From Atherix ibis (lineage: Eukaryota > Arthropoda > Insecta > Diptera > Athericidae): DNA of 64,000 nucleotides. Positions 10,464 through 21,969 of the stretch are shown in pieces (within the stretch, counting starts at the first letter, position 1; every line of letters starts with the position of its first letter). The stretch is from assembly GCA_958298945.1 (NCBI GenBank), contig OY282605.1, positions 121,516,267 through 121,580,266 of the forward strand, given 5' to 3'. The notes under the pieces were generated by a model. That model did not search any database. It was not told the origin of the DNA and saw only the letters and a program-made list of their open reading frames with translations. The translations under genes were made by a program, and so were the position numbers.

Positions 10464-11616
10464 GCAGTATAAGCTTAAATGCGCTGTTTGGTTATAGATG
10501 GCGTGAGTGAGCGTATTAAGATGGCGTGAGTGAGCGTATTAAGATGGCGTGAGTGAGCCGTACTTTTTTTTATGAGTTTGACATCTGTCAACATTAATCA
10601 GTGCATATTATCAGCAATTTCGTACAACAACATAAATTTTTCCTTTGGTAATCATATCCAGTTTTGGGTCAGAACAAGAGCATATGCGGGAAACTCTGCT
10701 TTTCTGCTTCAATTTGAAGAAATCGTCTGCCGAATCGCATCGAATGCTTATGGAGGCCTATGGTGACAGTGCTTTATCGGAAACAACGTGCCGAGATTGG
10801 TTTCGTCGGTTCAAAGACGACAATTTTGACTTGTGGGACAAGAAGCGTGAAAATCGGTCTACGAAGCATCAATTGTAGGCTCTTTTGGACGAAGACGATA
10901 CCCAATCACAAAAAATGCTCGCGGAGCAATAGGGTGTTACTAAACCAGCCATTTCCATGCGACTGCGTGTCATGGGGAAGATTGAAAAGATCGGAAAATG
11001 GGTACCGCATGAATTAAACGATAGGCAGATGAAGCGACATGCAAAATTTTGCTCACCAGACAAAAAAGAAAGTCGTTCCTGCATCGGATTGTGACAGAGA
11101 ATTCTAAACGCAAGAAATCGTGGGTTAATCCCGGCCAACCATCAACATCTTCCCCAAGATCAAATCGCTTCTAACGGAAGACGATGCTGTGCGTTTGGTG
11201 GGATCAGCATGGTCTACTATGAGATGTTGAAACCTGGTAAAACTGTCAATGCCAACCGCTACCACCAACAACTGATCAAATTCGGCAACGCACCATCGCA
11301 CATGTCAAAAATGGTCCAGAACTACTTGGAGACACTTAACTAGGAGGTGTTATCCCACCCCGCTTATTCACCAGACCTGGCTCCTTGCGACTACCACTTG
11401 TTTTTGTCGAAGGGCTACGCGCTCGCTGAGCAGCACTTCGATTCTTACGAAAAAGTCCGAAAATGGCTTGGTGAGTGATTTGCCTCGAAAGAGAAGGAAT
11501 TTTTGGTATGGTATCCAAAAATTGCCCGAGAGATAAATTTGTTTTTGATTTCTATGCAAAAAACATGTGTTTTTTTAACTAAAAAACAGCGGATTTAAGC
11601 TTTATACACGCTTTTT
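10464..11616 (+). mobile_element. mauritiana-type mariner, degenerate (M1)
   Basis: The left end reads 'gtataagcttaaatgcgctg' and the right end is the complementary 'cagcggatttaagctttata'. TA duplications are no longer clear, so the ends are approximate. The encoded pieces resemble the Mos1 type: FCFNLKKSSAESHRMLMEAY, a WFRRFKDDNFDLWDKKR helix-turn-helix segment, ALLDEDDTQSQKMLAEQ, KWVPHELNDRQMKRH, and a C-terminal YSPDLAPCDYHLF followed by ALAEQHFDSYEKVRKWL. The transposase is broken by a stop after HQL (10876-10878), further stops and a large deletion. The deletion removes the block with the second catalytic Asp, joining 'LIKF' directly to 'GNAPSH'. The 5' end carries three copies of a 23-base unit (about 10495-10562, 'gatggcgtgagtgagcg'). 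Confidence 0.85.
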
Positions 11617-11619
11617 GCA

Positions 11620-13777
11620 AAAATACTAATAATTTATCTGTCTCGAACACTTACATTAATAAAAAATTTAATAAGATTTATACAAAAAAAAAATTATACT
11701 TCAACAATATTAATTATCTTTGATTTAATAATAAATTATTAGAAATTCCCTAAGAATACGATTTTAAAATATTATTTAGAGTAGGTATGCCTCGGAGTAA
11801 GATTTGAAAAGCATTTTTTATGCAATAAAATATTCCTCGTATTATAAGAAAATATAATTTATAATAAAATTTAATTATCAAATAATAGCTCCAAATAGTT
11901 TTTAAAGTGAATCAAAAGAAAAGGCACTCATCTAACCTCAAATTAATATGGCATCTAGGTATGAACATAACCTAAAAAATGAACATAACCTAAAATAAGG
12001 CCCCACCCAGTGTAGGTTTTTACGTATAAAACAAAATATTTATTTATACGAGTATCATACAGGATATTAGTTTTGTTTATATTCCAATTTCAAAAACAAA
12101 AGAATCAACAAGATATGTATAAATTTTCATAAATTTTATCCAAATAATATGGTTTTTGTTCCTTAGAGAACGTAATTTTTCTTGACATAAACATGAGGAA
12201 GCTTTAGCACATTTAGAAAAAAATATAGCAAAAAAAAATTTCCAAGGCAACAATACTTTTTCCATATTTAAACGAAAGAAAATAGCATATTTCCTTTGGA
12301 ACCAGTTGGTTTTTGTAATTTTAAGTTAATTTCATGGAAAATGTTGGAAAATAAGTAAATCCACAAAACAGGAAAAAATCGACTAAATAAAAAAAATAAC
12401 AAATACTGGAAAAAAAAATTATATATGTAAATACTATAAGGGCGTTCAGCGAGAACTAATCAATTGGTCCCTTTATATATGTATGTATGCACGTCAAAGC
12501 AAAAAGTCCTTTGAATATTGTTTCGCGGTCATAGACGGCGTTGAATACGTATGAAGGCAGTTTGAACAACCGTTCAAGTGACTGAGGTTTGTCTGGTGGG
12601 ATGAGGGTGGTATAGGGTTCGCAATTTTCATTTTTATGAAATATGTTACCCAGAGTTTGAGTTTGGGCATAGTTGGGCCGTTTGATATTCGTATAGTCTT
12701 TTCTTTTATATGGTCTAATGGTTTTTTTACTTCATGTATTAGGATAGCCTAAGGGTTGTCTAGTTATTTACATTTTAATGGAACACGCCAAGTTTTTCTT
12801 CAGATATTTGAGCGTTCCGCACCGTCCCAAAGTGAATTGGAGCAGAAAAATTCTGAATATAAATGCAATTAGGATAGATTCTGACTTGGAACTACGACCA
12901 GTTCAGATGGCGCCGTAAGGAAATAGGTTCATCGATACTGTGCAATGAACACTCTCATCCACACATGGCCAAACTGTATACTAAATGCAACCCGTGCAAT
13001 GAATACCATATACCAACGAACACAAGTACATTCACCTAGACTTTTAGTGTATTGAGTCTATAGGCTATATGTGCTAATAATTGATTTTTGCCTTTGTAAA
13101 TTCACATGGTTCTACTTTGAGAGCGACGAAAAGATAGACTTTTAATAATTCGACTCTAGATCGATTTCAGCTTTCGGCACAAAACCCATTCTAGCAGGAA
13201 AATAGATGCAGTCATTGCTCTTCTTTTTCTACCAATGATGTTATAAATCCTACGCTTATTACAGCCTTAGGACTTTCGCGATGGTGATTATTTGGGCAAT
13301 CAATACGCCGCTAGAAAGCACGTTTAGATTGACGTATTCAACATCAAAGAAAATAGCCCATCAGCCCCATGAAAATGGTCTATTCAGAAAAAATTCTTCA
13401 TTTTAGGTTCGATTGAAAAGTTTCATTTTTACTTTTTAGTTTTTTTTTAATACTTATTAATTTTTTGTTGTTGTGAGAATGCTTTTGGGCTTCACGTTTT
13501 TTTTATGCAATATTTAACAAACGACTATTCGGTGAAATAGAAAAAAATCCTTTTTTTTCCCTTTCATTCGATATTCACAAAATATCATTGTTATTGGAGA
13601 ATTTTTTGTGAAATATCAATTTTCCTGTAGTCTGGTTAATTGGAAATTGGCAGTTATTTAAAATTTTACGAAAAACGTCCTCTCTCTAAACTATGTTCAG
13701 AAAGTATTTTTCTTTTGTGGTTTTTGTGTCATCAAACGTGCTTTCCAAATGAAAATTTGTATCTGCAAGCATACATA
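11620..13777. other. non-coding AT-rich stretch
   Basis: No gene or transposon is recognised. A short direct repeat 'atgaacataacctaaaa' occurs twice at about 11960-12000. The 12435-12650 part is less AT-rich ('gggcgttcagcgagaact') and might be an old repeat, but I cannot assign it. Confidence 0.5.
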
Positions 13778-13779
13778 TA

Positions 13780-14609
13780 CGAGGTCTATTCAAAAAGTAT
13801 CGCTAATTTTGAATTTCCGTGGGTTACGTATATTCGCTTTTTTATTTTTTTTGTGGCGTTATGTTGGTACTCATGTCTCTCACTTATGCCGACAAGTTCG
13901 GCCATTTTGAATATTCAGTTAATTTTTTACTATGTTAATTTTTACTCTGTTCGCAATGATCCAAATTTACTCCAGGGGGGCATAACTGGTGACGAATCAT
14001 GGGTTTATGGTTATGACGTGGAAACCAAACCTCAATCATCCCAATGAAAGCTGCCGCACGAGCCAAGACTGAAAAACGTGCGCCAAGTTCGGTCGATTGT
14101 GAAGGTTTTACTTACAGTTTTCTTCGATTGCAGGGGCGTGGTGCATCATGAATTCTTGCCACAAGGTAGAACGGTCAATAAGGAATATTACCTGCAAGTT
14201 ATGCGTAAGTTGCGCCAAGCAATCCACTAGAAACGCCCGGATTTGTGGTAGAAAAAAATTGGCTTTTGCCATTTTTGGCCAAAAACAAGACACTAACAAT
14301 GCCGCAGCCACTGTATTCCCCAGATCTGGCCCCCTGTGACTTTTCTTTGTTCCCGAAACTGAAGAACCCCATGAAAGGATGACGCGCTATGCTACGATTG
14401 AGTAGATAAAGACGATATCGAAAGAGGAGCTGAACAAGATCACAAAAAATGAGTTTTTGAAGTGCTTCGAAGATTGGACAAAAAGTTGGCACACGTGTAT
14501 AATATCTGGTGGGGATTACTTTGAAGGGAACAAAATAGATATTCATGAATAAAAAAATAATTAAAAAAAAAAAAACACAATATTCTCGATACTTTTTTAA
14601 CAGACCTCG
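13780..14609 (+). mobile_element. mariner of the IKFCVKN family, internally deleted (C1)
   Basis: This 830-base element has left repeat 'cgaggtctattcaaaaagta' after TA at 13778-13779 and right repeat 'tacttttttaacagacctcg' before TA at 14610-14611. The 5' UTR is followed directly by the middle of a transposase, so the DNA-binding domain is deleted. Readable pieces are NDPNLLQGGITGDESWVYGY (first catalytic Asp in GDESW), VLLTVFFDCRGVVHHEFLPQ and the third-Asp block DLAPCDFSLFPKLK. The second-Asp block is lost, and stops occur after QSSQ and in the middle region. It belongs with the copy at 20.1 kb and, more distantly, the one at 50.5 kb. Confidence 0.85.
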
Positions 14610-14614
14610 TAAAA

Positions 14615-14860
14615 CTAAAATTTATTATGTTGTATGGCTTTTGGTGCCGCATTGTCTAAACCACATATGGTCAAGATTAATATTTTTCAGTTTTTGCTAA
14701 AAAAAATTGTGTTATCATGACCAGAAGTCACATTTCTAGAATACAATAACTTGTCTACAATCGCTTGTGGGTTTTTTGAACCACACATTTAGTCATTTTG
14801 CATATTAACGTATCTACCAAGGAAAAAATGAGCCTCACACCTGAAGAATAATTTGTTTAA
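14615..14860 (-). pseudogene. scrap of a long-spaced DDE transposase (family D)
   Basis: The reverse strand reads LKNINLDHMWFRQCGTKSHT. In the family I recognise, this block reads MWFQQDGATCHT and carries the second catalytic Asp (here Cys). Adjacent sequence is degraded. Three related scraps lie at 17.9-18.5, 21.3-21.6 and 49.8-50.1 kb. In intact relatives the last two Asp are about 41 residues apart, unlike the 34 of the mariners here (family knowledge). Confidence 0.55.
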
Positions 14861-16425
14861 AAAATTTTACTATTTTATAGCTTTGATCGGTATCTAAACT
14901 ATTAAAAATGAAAAATGACAGAAAATTATTTTATCACATTAATTATTAATGTTATCAAAGAAAACCAAAGCACTCCCATGTCAGTTATTATTCAGTAAAA
15001 TATATTTTATGAGTAGTTTTTGGAAAATTACCAGTTTTATGTAAATTTCTTTTGAAGACAACGGAATTCTTTAATTTATAATATGGCAATTAGTTTCAAT
15101 TTTGTGATAATAATTTTTTTTGGTATAAAATATTTTTAACTTAAAGTTATGGAAAATAAAATTTTAAATTCAGAATTATTTTGAGTACATTCTTATTTTC
15201 GTAGTCGAACTCTGAACAAATGCAAATATATGGCAAACTTAAAGTTTTCCATATGAAAAAGAAATTTGATATTTGTCCATGGAACAAGTGCATTACAAGT
15301 ACGAATGGATATTGAAACGAAGTTGAATCTTTCAATGAATATCGAGATATTATTCATAGATGCAAGCTTTTTTACTTTTCTCAAATAACCGAAGGGTAAA
15401 TGTCTAGTGAAGATTCCAATAAATTCGCAAAGGAAGACTGATCAATCAATAGAGTAGAAAAATTACCCTCTTAGTTGGTTAGCTGCTTGGTTGGTGAGAT
15501 CTCCTACTAGACATACGATGATAATATACAATAGCATTACTTGAGAATGATTCCCAATAAAATGTGAAAAATATATAATATTGACAATAACGATAAAAAA
15601 GAGCATATGGGGAAAAATTTCGTTTTACGCTATTCCAATTTTAGTTTCATTGTGCTACTCGTATAATAAGGAGTAGTACGAATAGCATAGTGGGTAGTTT
15701 ATTTTCACCTCTAAGGTATTCATACAAAAGATAATATTTTCCGGTTGATTCCCTTCGGCCCTCTTTTAGTTAGCTCTTCTTTTCTCACCAAATGTTATAG
15801 TTAGCAAATATGCTACAGTTGGAAAAGTTTCGATTGCAAACGTTTTCATTTTATTTTTGAAACTTTTCAAATATTAAAAGTCGTTCGTTTATTCTTAACT
15901 TTTCATAACATCAAGTTTGATGGGAATTATTTGCACATTCGTTGCTATTGTCGTAAAGAAAAAGTAAATTTGTTATTATTCTTTTTTTATTTAACTACTG
16001 ATTTGTACTGTTTCTTTGAGTAAGAAAATATCAATTATGTCAAGTATGAAATTTTGTATCTAACTTCACACGTTCGTTGGAATTTTCTTCGTATTTATGT
16101 TCAAAATAGTAATTTCGTCGGTGAAAATGTCACACAAAAATTTATGCAATAAACTATTTTTCTAAATTATACTGTATTGGATGTAATTTTATTGGAAATT
16201 TTTTTTATTATGTTATTTTTATACGTAACGGTTTATTTGCTAACGTCTTATCCGTAACGAGTTATTTGTAACAAATGTTGATAGATGGCACTGTTTCAAA
16301 CCAAAAAACTAACCTAATAGATGGTGCTGTTAGCATTCTCTCAGAAAACTTTTTAGTACAGAATTGTAATTTGTTTAAAAAAAGAACTATATAAAAACGA
16401 TGAATTTCGGTTATTATAAATATAC
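14861..16425. other. AT-rich non-coding stretch
   Basis: No coding, RNA or transposon signature is recognised. The open frames on the minus strand at 15147-15384 are short and show no domain. Confidence 0.55.
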
Positions 16426-16427
16426 TA

Positions 16428-17740
16428 GATGTATACGCTTAAATCCGCTGTTTGGTCATAGATGGCGTGAGTAAGCATATTAAGCTACCATGGGCATGCC
16501 ATACTTTTTTTTCATGAGTTTGACATCTGTCAACATTAATCAGTGCACATTGTCAGCAATTTCCGACAATTCATTTCTAGTTTTGTGCCAGAAAAAGAGC
16601 ATATGCGGGTACCTCTGCTTTTCTGCTTCAATTTGAAGAAATCGGCTGCCGAATCACATCGAATGCTTATGAAGGCCTACGGTGACAGTGCTTTTTTTTT
16701 AGGACAAAATGTGCCGACATTGGTTTCGTCTGTTCAAAGACGGCAATTTTCACTTGTGGGACAAGAAGCGTGGAAATCGGCCTAGGAAGGTTGAGGACCA
16801 TCAATATCGGGTTCCTTTGGACGAAGACGATATCCAATCTTAAAAAAATGATCACAGAGTAATTGGCTGTTACTCAACGAGCCATTTCCATGTGTCTGCG
16901 TGTAATGGAGAAGATTGACAAGATCGAAAAATGGGTGCCGCATGAATTGAAGGATAGGCAAATGGAGCGACACCGAAACACATGCGAAATCTTGTTCGCC
17001 AGACAAAAAAGAAAGTCGTTCCTGTATCGGATTGTAACAGGCGATGAAAAGTGAATATATTTCGAGAATCCTAAACGCAAGGAATCGTGGGTTGGTCATG
17101 GTCAACCATCAACATTTTCCCCAAGACCAAATTGCTTCGGACGGAAGACGATGCTGTGCGTTTGGTGGGATCAGCAGGGTATCGTCTACTATGAGATGTT
17201 GAAATCTGGTAAAATTTTCAATTTTCAATTGAAAATTGAAAATTTTACCAGATTTCAACATCTCATAGTAGACGATACCCTGCTGATCAATCAATGTGAA
17301 AAAAGGACGGATTATCAACAAAGACATTACAAGCTGATTTTCCTCCACGACAACGCACCATTGCACACGTCAAAAATGGTCCAAAACTACTTGAAGACAC
17401 TCAACTGGGAGGTGCTACTCTACCCCGCTTATTCACCAGACCTGGCCCCTTCCGACTACCACCTGTTTTCATCGATGGGCCACGCGCTCGCTGAGCAGCA
17501 CTTCGATTCTTACGAAGACGTCAGAAAATAGCTCTTTGAGTGGTTTGCCTCGAAAGAGAAGGATTTTTTTGGCGTGGTATCCACAAATTACCCGAGAGAT
17601 GGGAAAAATGTGTAGCTAGCGAGGGCAAGTACTTAGAATAAATTTGTTTTTGCTTTCTATGAAAAAAAAACATATGTTTTTTTGACTAAAATACAGGGGA
17701 TTTCAGCTTTTTTTGACTAAAATACAGGGTATTTAAGGCG
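16428..17740 (+). mobile_element. mauritiana-type mariner, degenerate (M2)
   Basis: TA at 16426-16427 is followed by 'gatgtatacgcttaaatccg'. The transposase is in pieces: SFVPEKEHMRVPLLFCFNLK, an SAAESHRMLMKAYGDSAFF segment, KWVPHELKDRQMERHR, FLYRIVTGDEK (the Trp after this first catalytic Asp is a TGA stop at 17052-17054), and TMLCVWWDQQGIVYYEMLKS. A 120-base palindrome replaces the next segment. The C-terminal piece LIFLHDNAPLHTSKMVQNY to YSPDLAPSDYHLFSSMGH retains the second and third Asp at the correct 34-residue spacing. The 3' end 'gactaaaatacaggg' is duplicated (about 17682-17732), so the exact right terminus is unclear. Confidence 0.85.
17169..17288. repeat. perfect 120-base palindrome inside a mariner
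   Basis: Positions 17169-17228 and 17229-17288 are exact reverse complements with no loop, centred on 'caattg'. The arms encode the GIVYYEML region of the transposase, read forward then backward. Sister copies at 11.2 kb and 57.5 kb have ordinary coding sequence here, so the right arm is a new inverted copy. Confidence 0.92.
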
Positions 17741-17889
17741 GCACGTGGTAATTGCCGTCGTAACAAACAAATTCACTTAGTTTTTAAGTGAATTTGTTTG
17801 TTTGTTAAGTTAGTTAAATAGTTAACAGTGCGTTTTTAGTGCAAAAATTTATAATAAATAAATCTTTTTATTTTTAAAAGATGACGAAT

Positions 17890-18460
17890 AACACGTGACG
17901 TTAGTTAAGGTCAAAAGTGCTCAGTTAGCATTGCCATTTCATTATCTGAAGGCTTATACCCGAACAACGATTACAAATTATTGAATTTTATTAAATAACA
18001 TTCGTGCTCTTTGGAAAATGTGTTTGGCGCACTTCGACCATTTTATGGTCGTCATAATCGAATTACTCAGCAAGCAATTTAAGCCACAGTGACAATATTT
18101 TGCAGCAATTTGACGCTATTTGACATCAAACCAGCAACTCGTGTACGTAGAGTGTGTACAGAGGAAAATACTGCTGCTGTAGCGTCCAGTTCTGGTGAAG
18201 AAAGCGTTGTTCAGACCAAGATCCTTACGTAAAATCTGATCAATCTGCCAAAGCATCGGAATTTTTTGTAAGTGGGCTTTAGAGCAACTTGAGCAAAATT
18301 CGTTTTTTTTTTACCCATAATTGCGTTCAACGACGAAGCTCATTTCTTCAACAAGGTTGAATGTTATCGTCAATGGCGCTCGCTATCGCTCCATGATTTC
18401 GAATGTTTTTTTTTACCCAAAATGCAATAACTTCATCTGGTCACACTTTTTTTATTGAGA
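17890..18460 (+). pseudogene. long-spaced DDE transposase (family D), highly decayed
   Basis: Pieces readable in order are NDYKLLNFI, FGALRPFYGRHNRITQQAI (the linker between helix-turn-helix units), TLFDIKPATRVRRVCTEENT, NDEAHFFNKVE (first catalytic Asp-Glu block, usually SDEAHF), and VNGARYRSMISNVFFYPKC. The order and spacing match a transposase common in insect genomes that ends in a CDLTPLDYFLWG-type third-Asp block (family knowledge). Here the C-terminal half is missing and there are many frameshifts and stops. This is the most informative of the four family D scraps. Confidence 0.65.
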
Positions 18461-18526
18461 AGAGGATAACGGGTTAGAAAAATTAAAGAAAAATAGTAAA
18501 TAAAGGTGGTTTTGGAAATTAGCGTA

Positions 18527-18604
18527 GGACCATGCCACAGTGGGATCCGAACCCACGACCCCTTGAGTGGTAGTCCAGCACGCTTATGACTGTGCTACTG
18601 GTCC
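18527..18604 (-). tRNA. tRNA-like sequence (tRNA-derived SINE head or tRNA pseudogene)
   Basis: The reverse strand folds as a tRNA-like body. The acceptor arm is ggacca pairing with tggtcc, the D-arm stem is gcac/gtgc, and the T arm is a perfect GTGGG-TTCGGAT-CCCAC that includes a good B box (ggttcggatcc). The anticodon arm is weak: the best 7-base loop is CACTCAA, which has A instead of the invariant U at position 33. That argues against a working tRNA. The A-box region is recognisable. I favour a tRNA-derived SINE head; downstream (minus strand) there is only AT-rich sequence with no clear 3' tail. Confidence 0.6.
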
Positions 18605-18609
18605 GGCGT

Positions 18610-20057
18610 ATTAGATTATTAGGTTCAAAAAAATTGTTTGTTTGTTTGGTAAAAGGTACCTTAACCATATGCCAGAGGCCACTTCATAGCGCCATAACCA
18701 TGAGGCCATTTAGCGACCTGTTATTCAAAATAATTATTTACTAATAATAACCATTTCCATTAAAGCTGCTTATTACATTATAAATTTAAAAATTCTGTTC
18801 AATTTATTTCCATATCCTTATATACGAGTATATACATGTTGGTATATGCAAATATTCCACCATGCATGATTAGAAGGCATTCTCCATGGATGGGGCTCTA
18901 ACTGTTTGGATCATCTATCGTTATTTGATTTTCTAATAAATAATTATTTTATATAAAACTTGTGACATTCATTAAATGTATTTTTTTTTTTTTTTGGTTT
19001 GTTTTATTTAATATAATTTTTCTTTCGTTTTCAAAAAACAAAATACATTATTTGCAGAAGTCGATACTATTCAGTTATATACTATCGACTATTGTACAAA
19101 ATATAGACACCCTAAAGTAACAGTCAAAAGTTGAGGCTCTAAATCTACTTGTCTAATCGTAATGAGAAACAATTCCAGTCACGTAGGTCTCAATAAAATT
19201 TATTTCCAGCATTAGATTCGAATCATTTATGTTTTTATTTCGTTCGCTTATTTTTCGCAGTTTTTCATTTTCATAGAAAACTAGATGAAGAGCAGAGCCG
19301 CCGCGCGCACACAACGTACCAAATGTCAACGAAAACAAAGCATTTCATTTCAGTCACGTACCAAACAGTAATTGATCCTTTTTAATTTTTCGATGCCAAT
19401 ACATTTACATTTTTATTATTCTTCAAAATGAAGTATGTTTTAGCAGTGCAATAATGTTTTTTTTTTTTTGTATATATTTTTGTAGATTGTTTCGTATTCC
19501 TTTTTTTTGTGACCGAAAATTACAAGAACTTTTGTAATTTATTTCGATTCCAATGGGAAACTTTTACAAAAAAATAATAATGAAAATCAGTTTAAATAGC
19601 GAAAAAATTTATTAAGTTTTTACATAAATTAATATTTTTAAAAATTAAGAAACTGGAGTTTAATAGTATTTCAATTCTTATGACTAATTTATGAGTAATT
19701 AGTAAAATAAAAAAAAAACCTAGAAGTCGGATTATTAGTCCAGAATGTTTATTGTCACTGGCTTTTTTTTTTTGAAGCCATCTATCAGAAATATTACAAA
19801 CTGTGGCAGCTACAGTTCTTAGTGGTATCGCTAGATGGCATTACTATACATCTTGATAGATCGTACTCGTTTTAATGTAAAGAGTTTCCACAAATATTAA
19901 CAAATTTATACAATTTTTTTTTGTATTTTACAGTCGTTAAAAAAAACTAATTACGAAAATTTATTTGAAGTCTTTTCGGAATAGCAATAACTAAAAAGCT
20001 ATCCAATTTAAGTTTTGTAAAGTATTATTAAATAAAACATTTTTAAAAAATTACCAA
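18610..20057. other. AT-rich non-coding stretch
   Basis: I see poly(T) and poly(A) runs and short frames only. The minus-strand frame at 19153-19338 has no recognisable domain. Confidence 0.55.
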
Positions 20058-21145
20058 TATTCAATTTTAGATTATTTTGTGGCATTATATTGATACTCAT
20101 GTATCTCACTTATGCCGACAAGTTCGGCCATTTTGAATGTTCAGTCAATTTTTCACAGCTGCTTTGCTTGCACGTTTTTTGGCTGGTCTTCGATTTTTGC
20201 CTATTCCAAAAAATGGATCAAAGAATCTGTATCAAATTTTGTGTGAAAAACAAAATTGATTGTGCGGACGCATTTCGAATATTGAATGTGGCATATGGTG
20301 AAGCTACCTTGAACCGAAGCAACGTTTGTTGCAAAATGCTCTCAGAGGGCCGAGAAGATGTGAACGATGAAAAGCGTCCAAGACGGCTGAGCACGTCAAC
20401 AACAGATGAAAACATTGATGAAGTGGACTTAAACCTATCGATTGGCCCGTGCCATTCGATTTTTACCAATGATTTTGCCGTGAGACGGGTCCCCGAAAAA
20501 ATTCGTACATAAATTGCTAAATTTCGACCAAAAACAGCATCGCATAAACATTGCTAAGGAGCTGTTGGACTCTGTCCGCGACGACCCAAATTTGCTCCAG
20601 AGGGTCATAACTGGTCATATGGTTATGACGTTGAAACTAAAGCTCAATCATCCCAATGGAAGCTGCCGCACGGGCCCAGACCGAAAAAAGCGCGCCATGT
20701 GAAGGTTTTGCTTACAGGTTTTTTCGATTGCAGAGGCGTGATGCATCATGAGTTCTTGCCACAGGGTTATGTGCAAGTTGCGCAAAGGAAGAACAAAAAT
20801 TGGCTTTTACACCATAATAACGCCCCTGCTCAAGCATCGTTGCTTGTGCACGAATTTTTGGCCAAAAACAACATACTAATAATGCCCCAGCCACCGTGTT
20901 CCCCTGATCTGGCCTCCTGTGATTTTTGCTTTTTCCCGAAACAGATCCTTAGATCCATTTTTTGGAATGGGCAAAAATCGAAGACGAGCCAAAACACGTG
21001 CAAGCAAAGCAACTGTCAAAAATTAACTGAACATTCAAAATGGCCGAACATGAGAGATATGAGTACCAACATGACGCCACAAAAAAATCGAATATACGTT
21101 ATCCGCGGAAATTCAAAATTCGCGATACTTTTTGAGCAGACCTTG
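20058..21145 (+). mobile_element. mariner of the IKFCVKN family with foldback ends (C2)
   Basis: The transposase starts at MDQRICIKFCVKNKI (about 20212) and reads through a helix-turn-helix region, SDENID-like TTDENIDEVD, LNFDQKQHRINIAKELLDS, DDPNLLQRVITG, VLLTGFFDCRGVMHHEFLPQ and HHNNAPAQASLLVHEF (second catalytic Asp changed to Asn), to PCSPDLASCDFCFFPK. There are several frameshifts, and about 8 residues with the first catalytic block are missing after ITG. From 20941 on, the sequence is not the expected transposase C-terminus. It is the reverse complement of the element's own 5' end (20058-20230), finishing with 'gatactttttgagcagacct' as the right terminus. The left terminal repeat itself is not visible. 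Confidence 0.85.
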
Positions 21146-21299
21146 ATAAAAATATTATATATTAAATATTTGACAAAGGATGTCTTGCAGGTCTTAAGCC
21201 TTTTAAGATGAATTTTAATGAAAACAAAATTATATTTTAAACACGCAAATTTTAAAATATAAAAAATGCATATTTCAGAAATAAATATTTTGCTTAATC

Positions 21300-21625
21300 T
21301 TATAAAAAATGTCTAATGGCGTCAAATCACACGATCTTGGGTGTCATTGTATGTCACTGTATCTCGAAATTACAAGTAATGTCAATTTTTGCTCAGTAAA
21401 GCCAAAAGTTATTGTGTTATGTAATCAAGGTTAAAATTTAGTCTTAAAAAAATTGGCCATCTTCTTAAAATTCAAAACTATACTTTGAGACCTAAATGCA
21501 CACCAGATAATTACTTTATGCGGACATAAAGGCTTCTTTACAGTTCGTTGTAGGTTTTTAGAGCTTTATTTATAGAAACTTTACTTATTATTTGCTGAAA
21601 TTTTTTTTTATTGAAATATAATTCC
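21300..21625 (-). pseudogene. scrap of a long-spaced DDE transposase (family D)
   Basis: The reverse strand reads VKKPLCPHKVIIWCAF, matching the HPxKVTVWCALW-type block. About 70 codons later comes HPRSCDLTPLD, the third-Asp block of the same family. The sequence between them is degraded with stops. It lies just 3' of the foldback mariner and before the mariner at 21970, in a nest of old insertions. Confidence 0.65.
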
Positions 21626-21969
21626 CATGCATGGGCAGACGCTGCTATAACGTCATTGCACTTACTAGATGGGATACAAAATGAAGCGATATAATTAATA
21701 GGAGGCAAAAATATTACGGATTCATGGGACTCACTGGAACACCGACGTAATGTCTCCTGTTTTTTCTTATTTTATCGTATTTTTCATACATAGTGTTGCA
21801 GTGAATTGGGTAGTAGCATTTTGCTCCTACAATTAATTCTTAATAATTTCTATGATGCTATAGAAATTTTTTTGACCCTTCAGTCCGTATGTGGAATGCT
21901 CTACTTAACTTGGTTTTCTCAAGTCATTACAATCAACATCTACTTAACAGTAAAGTGAACCGACATCTA

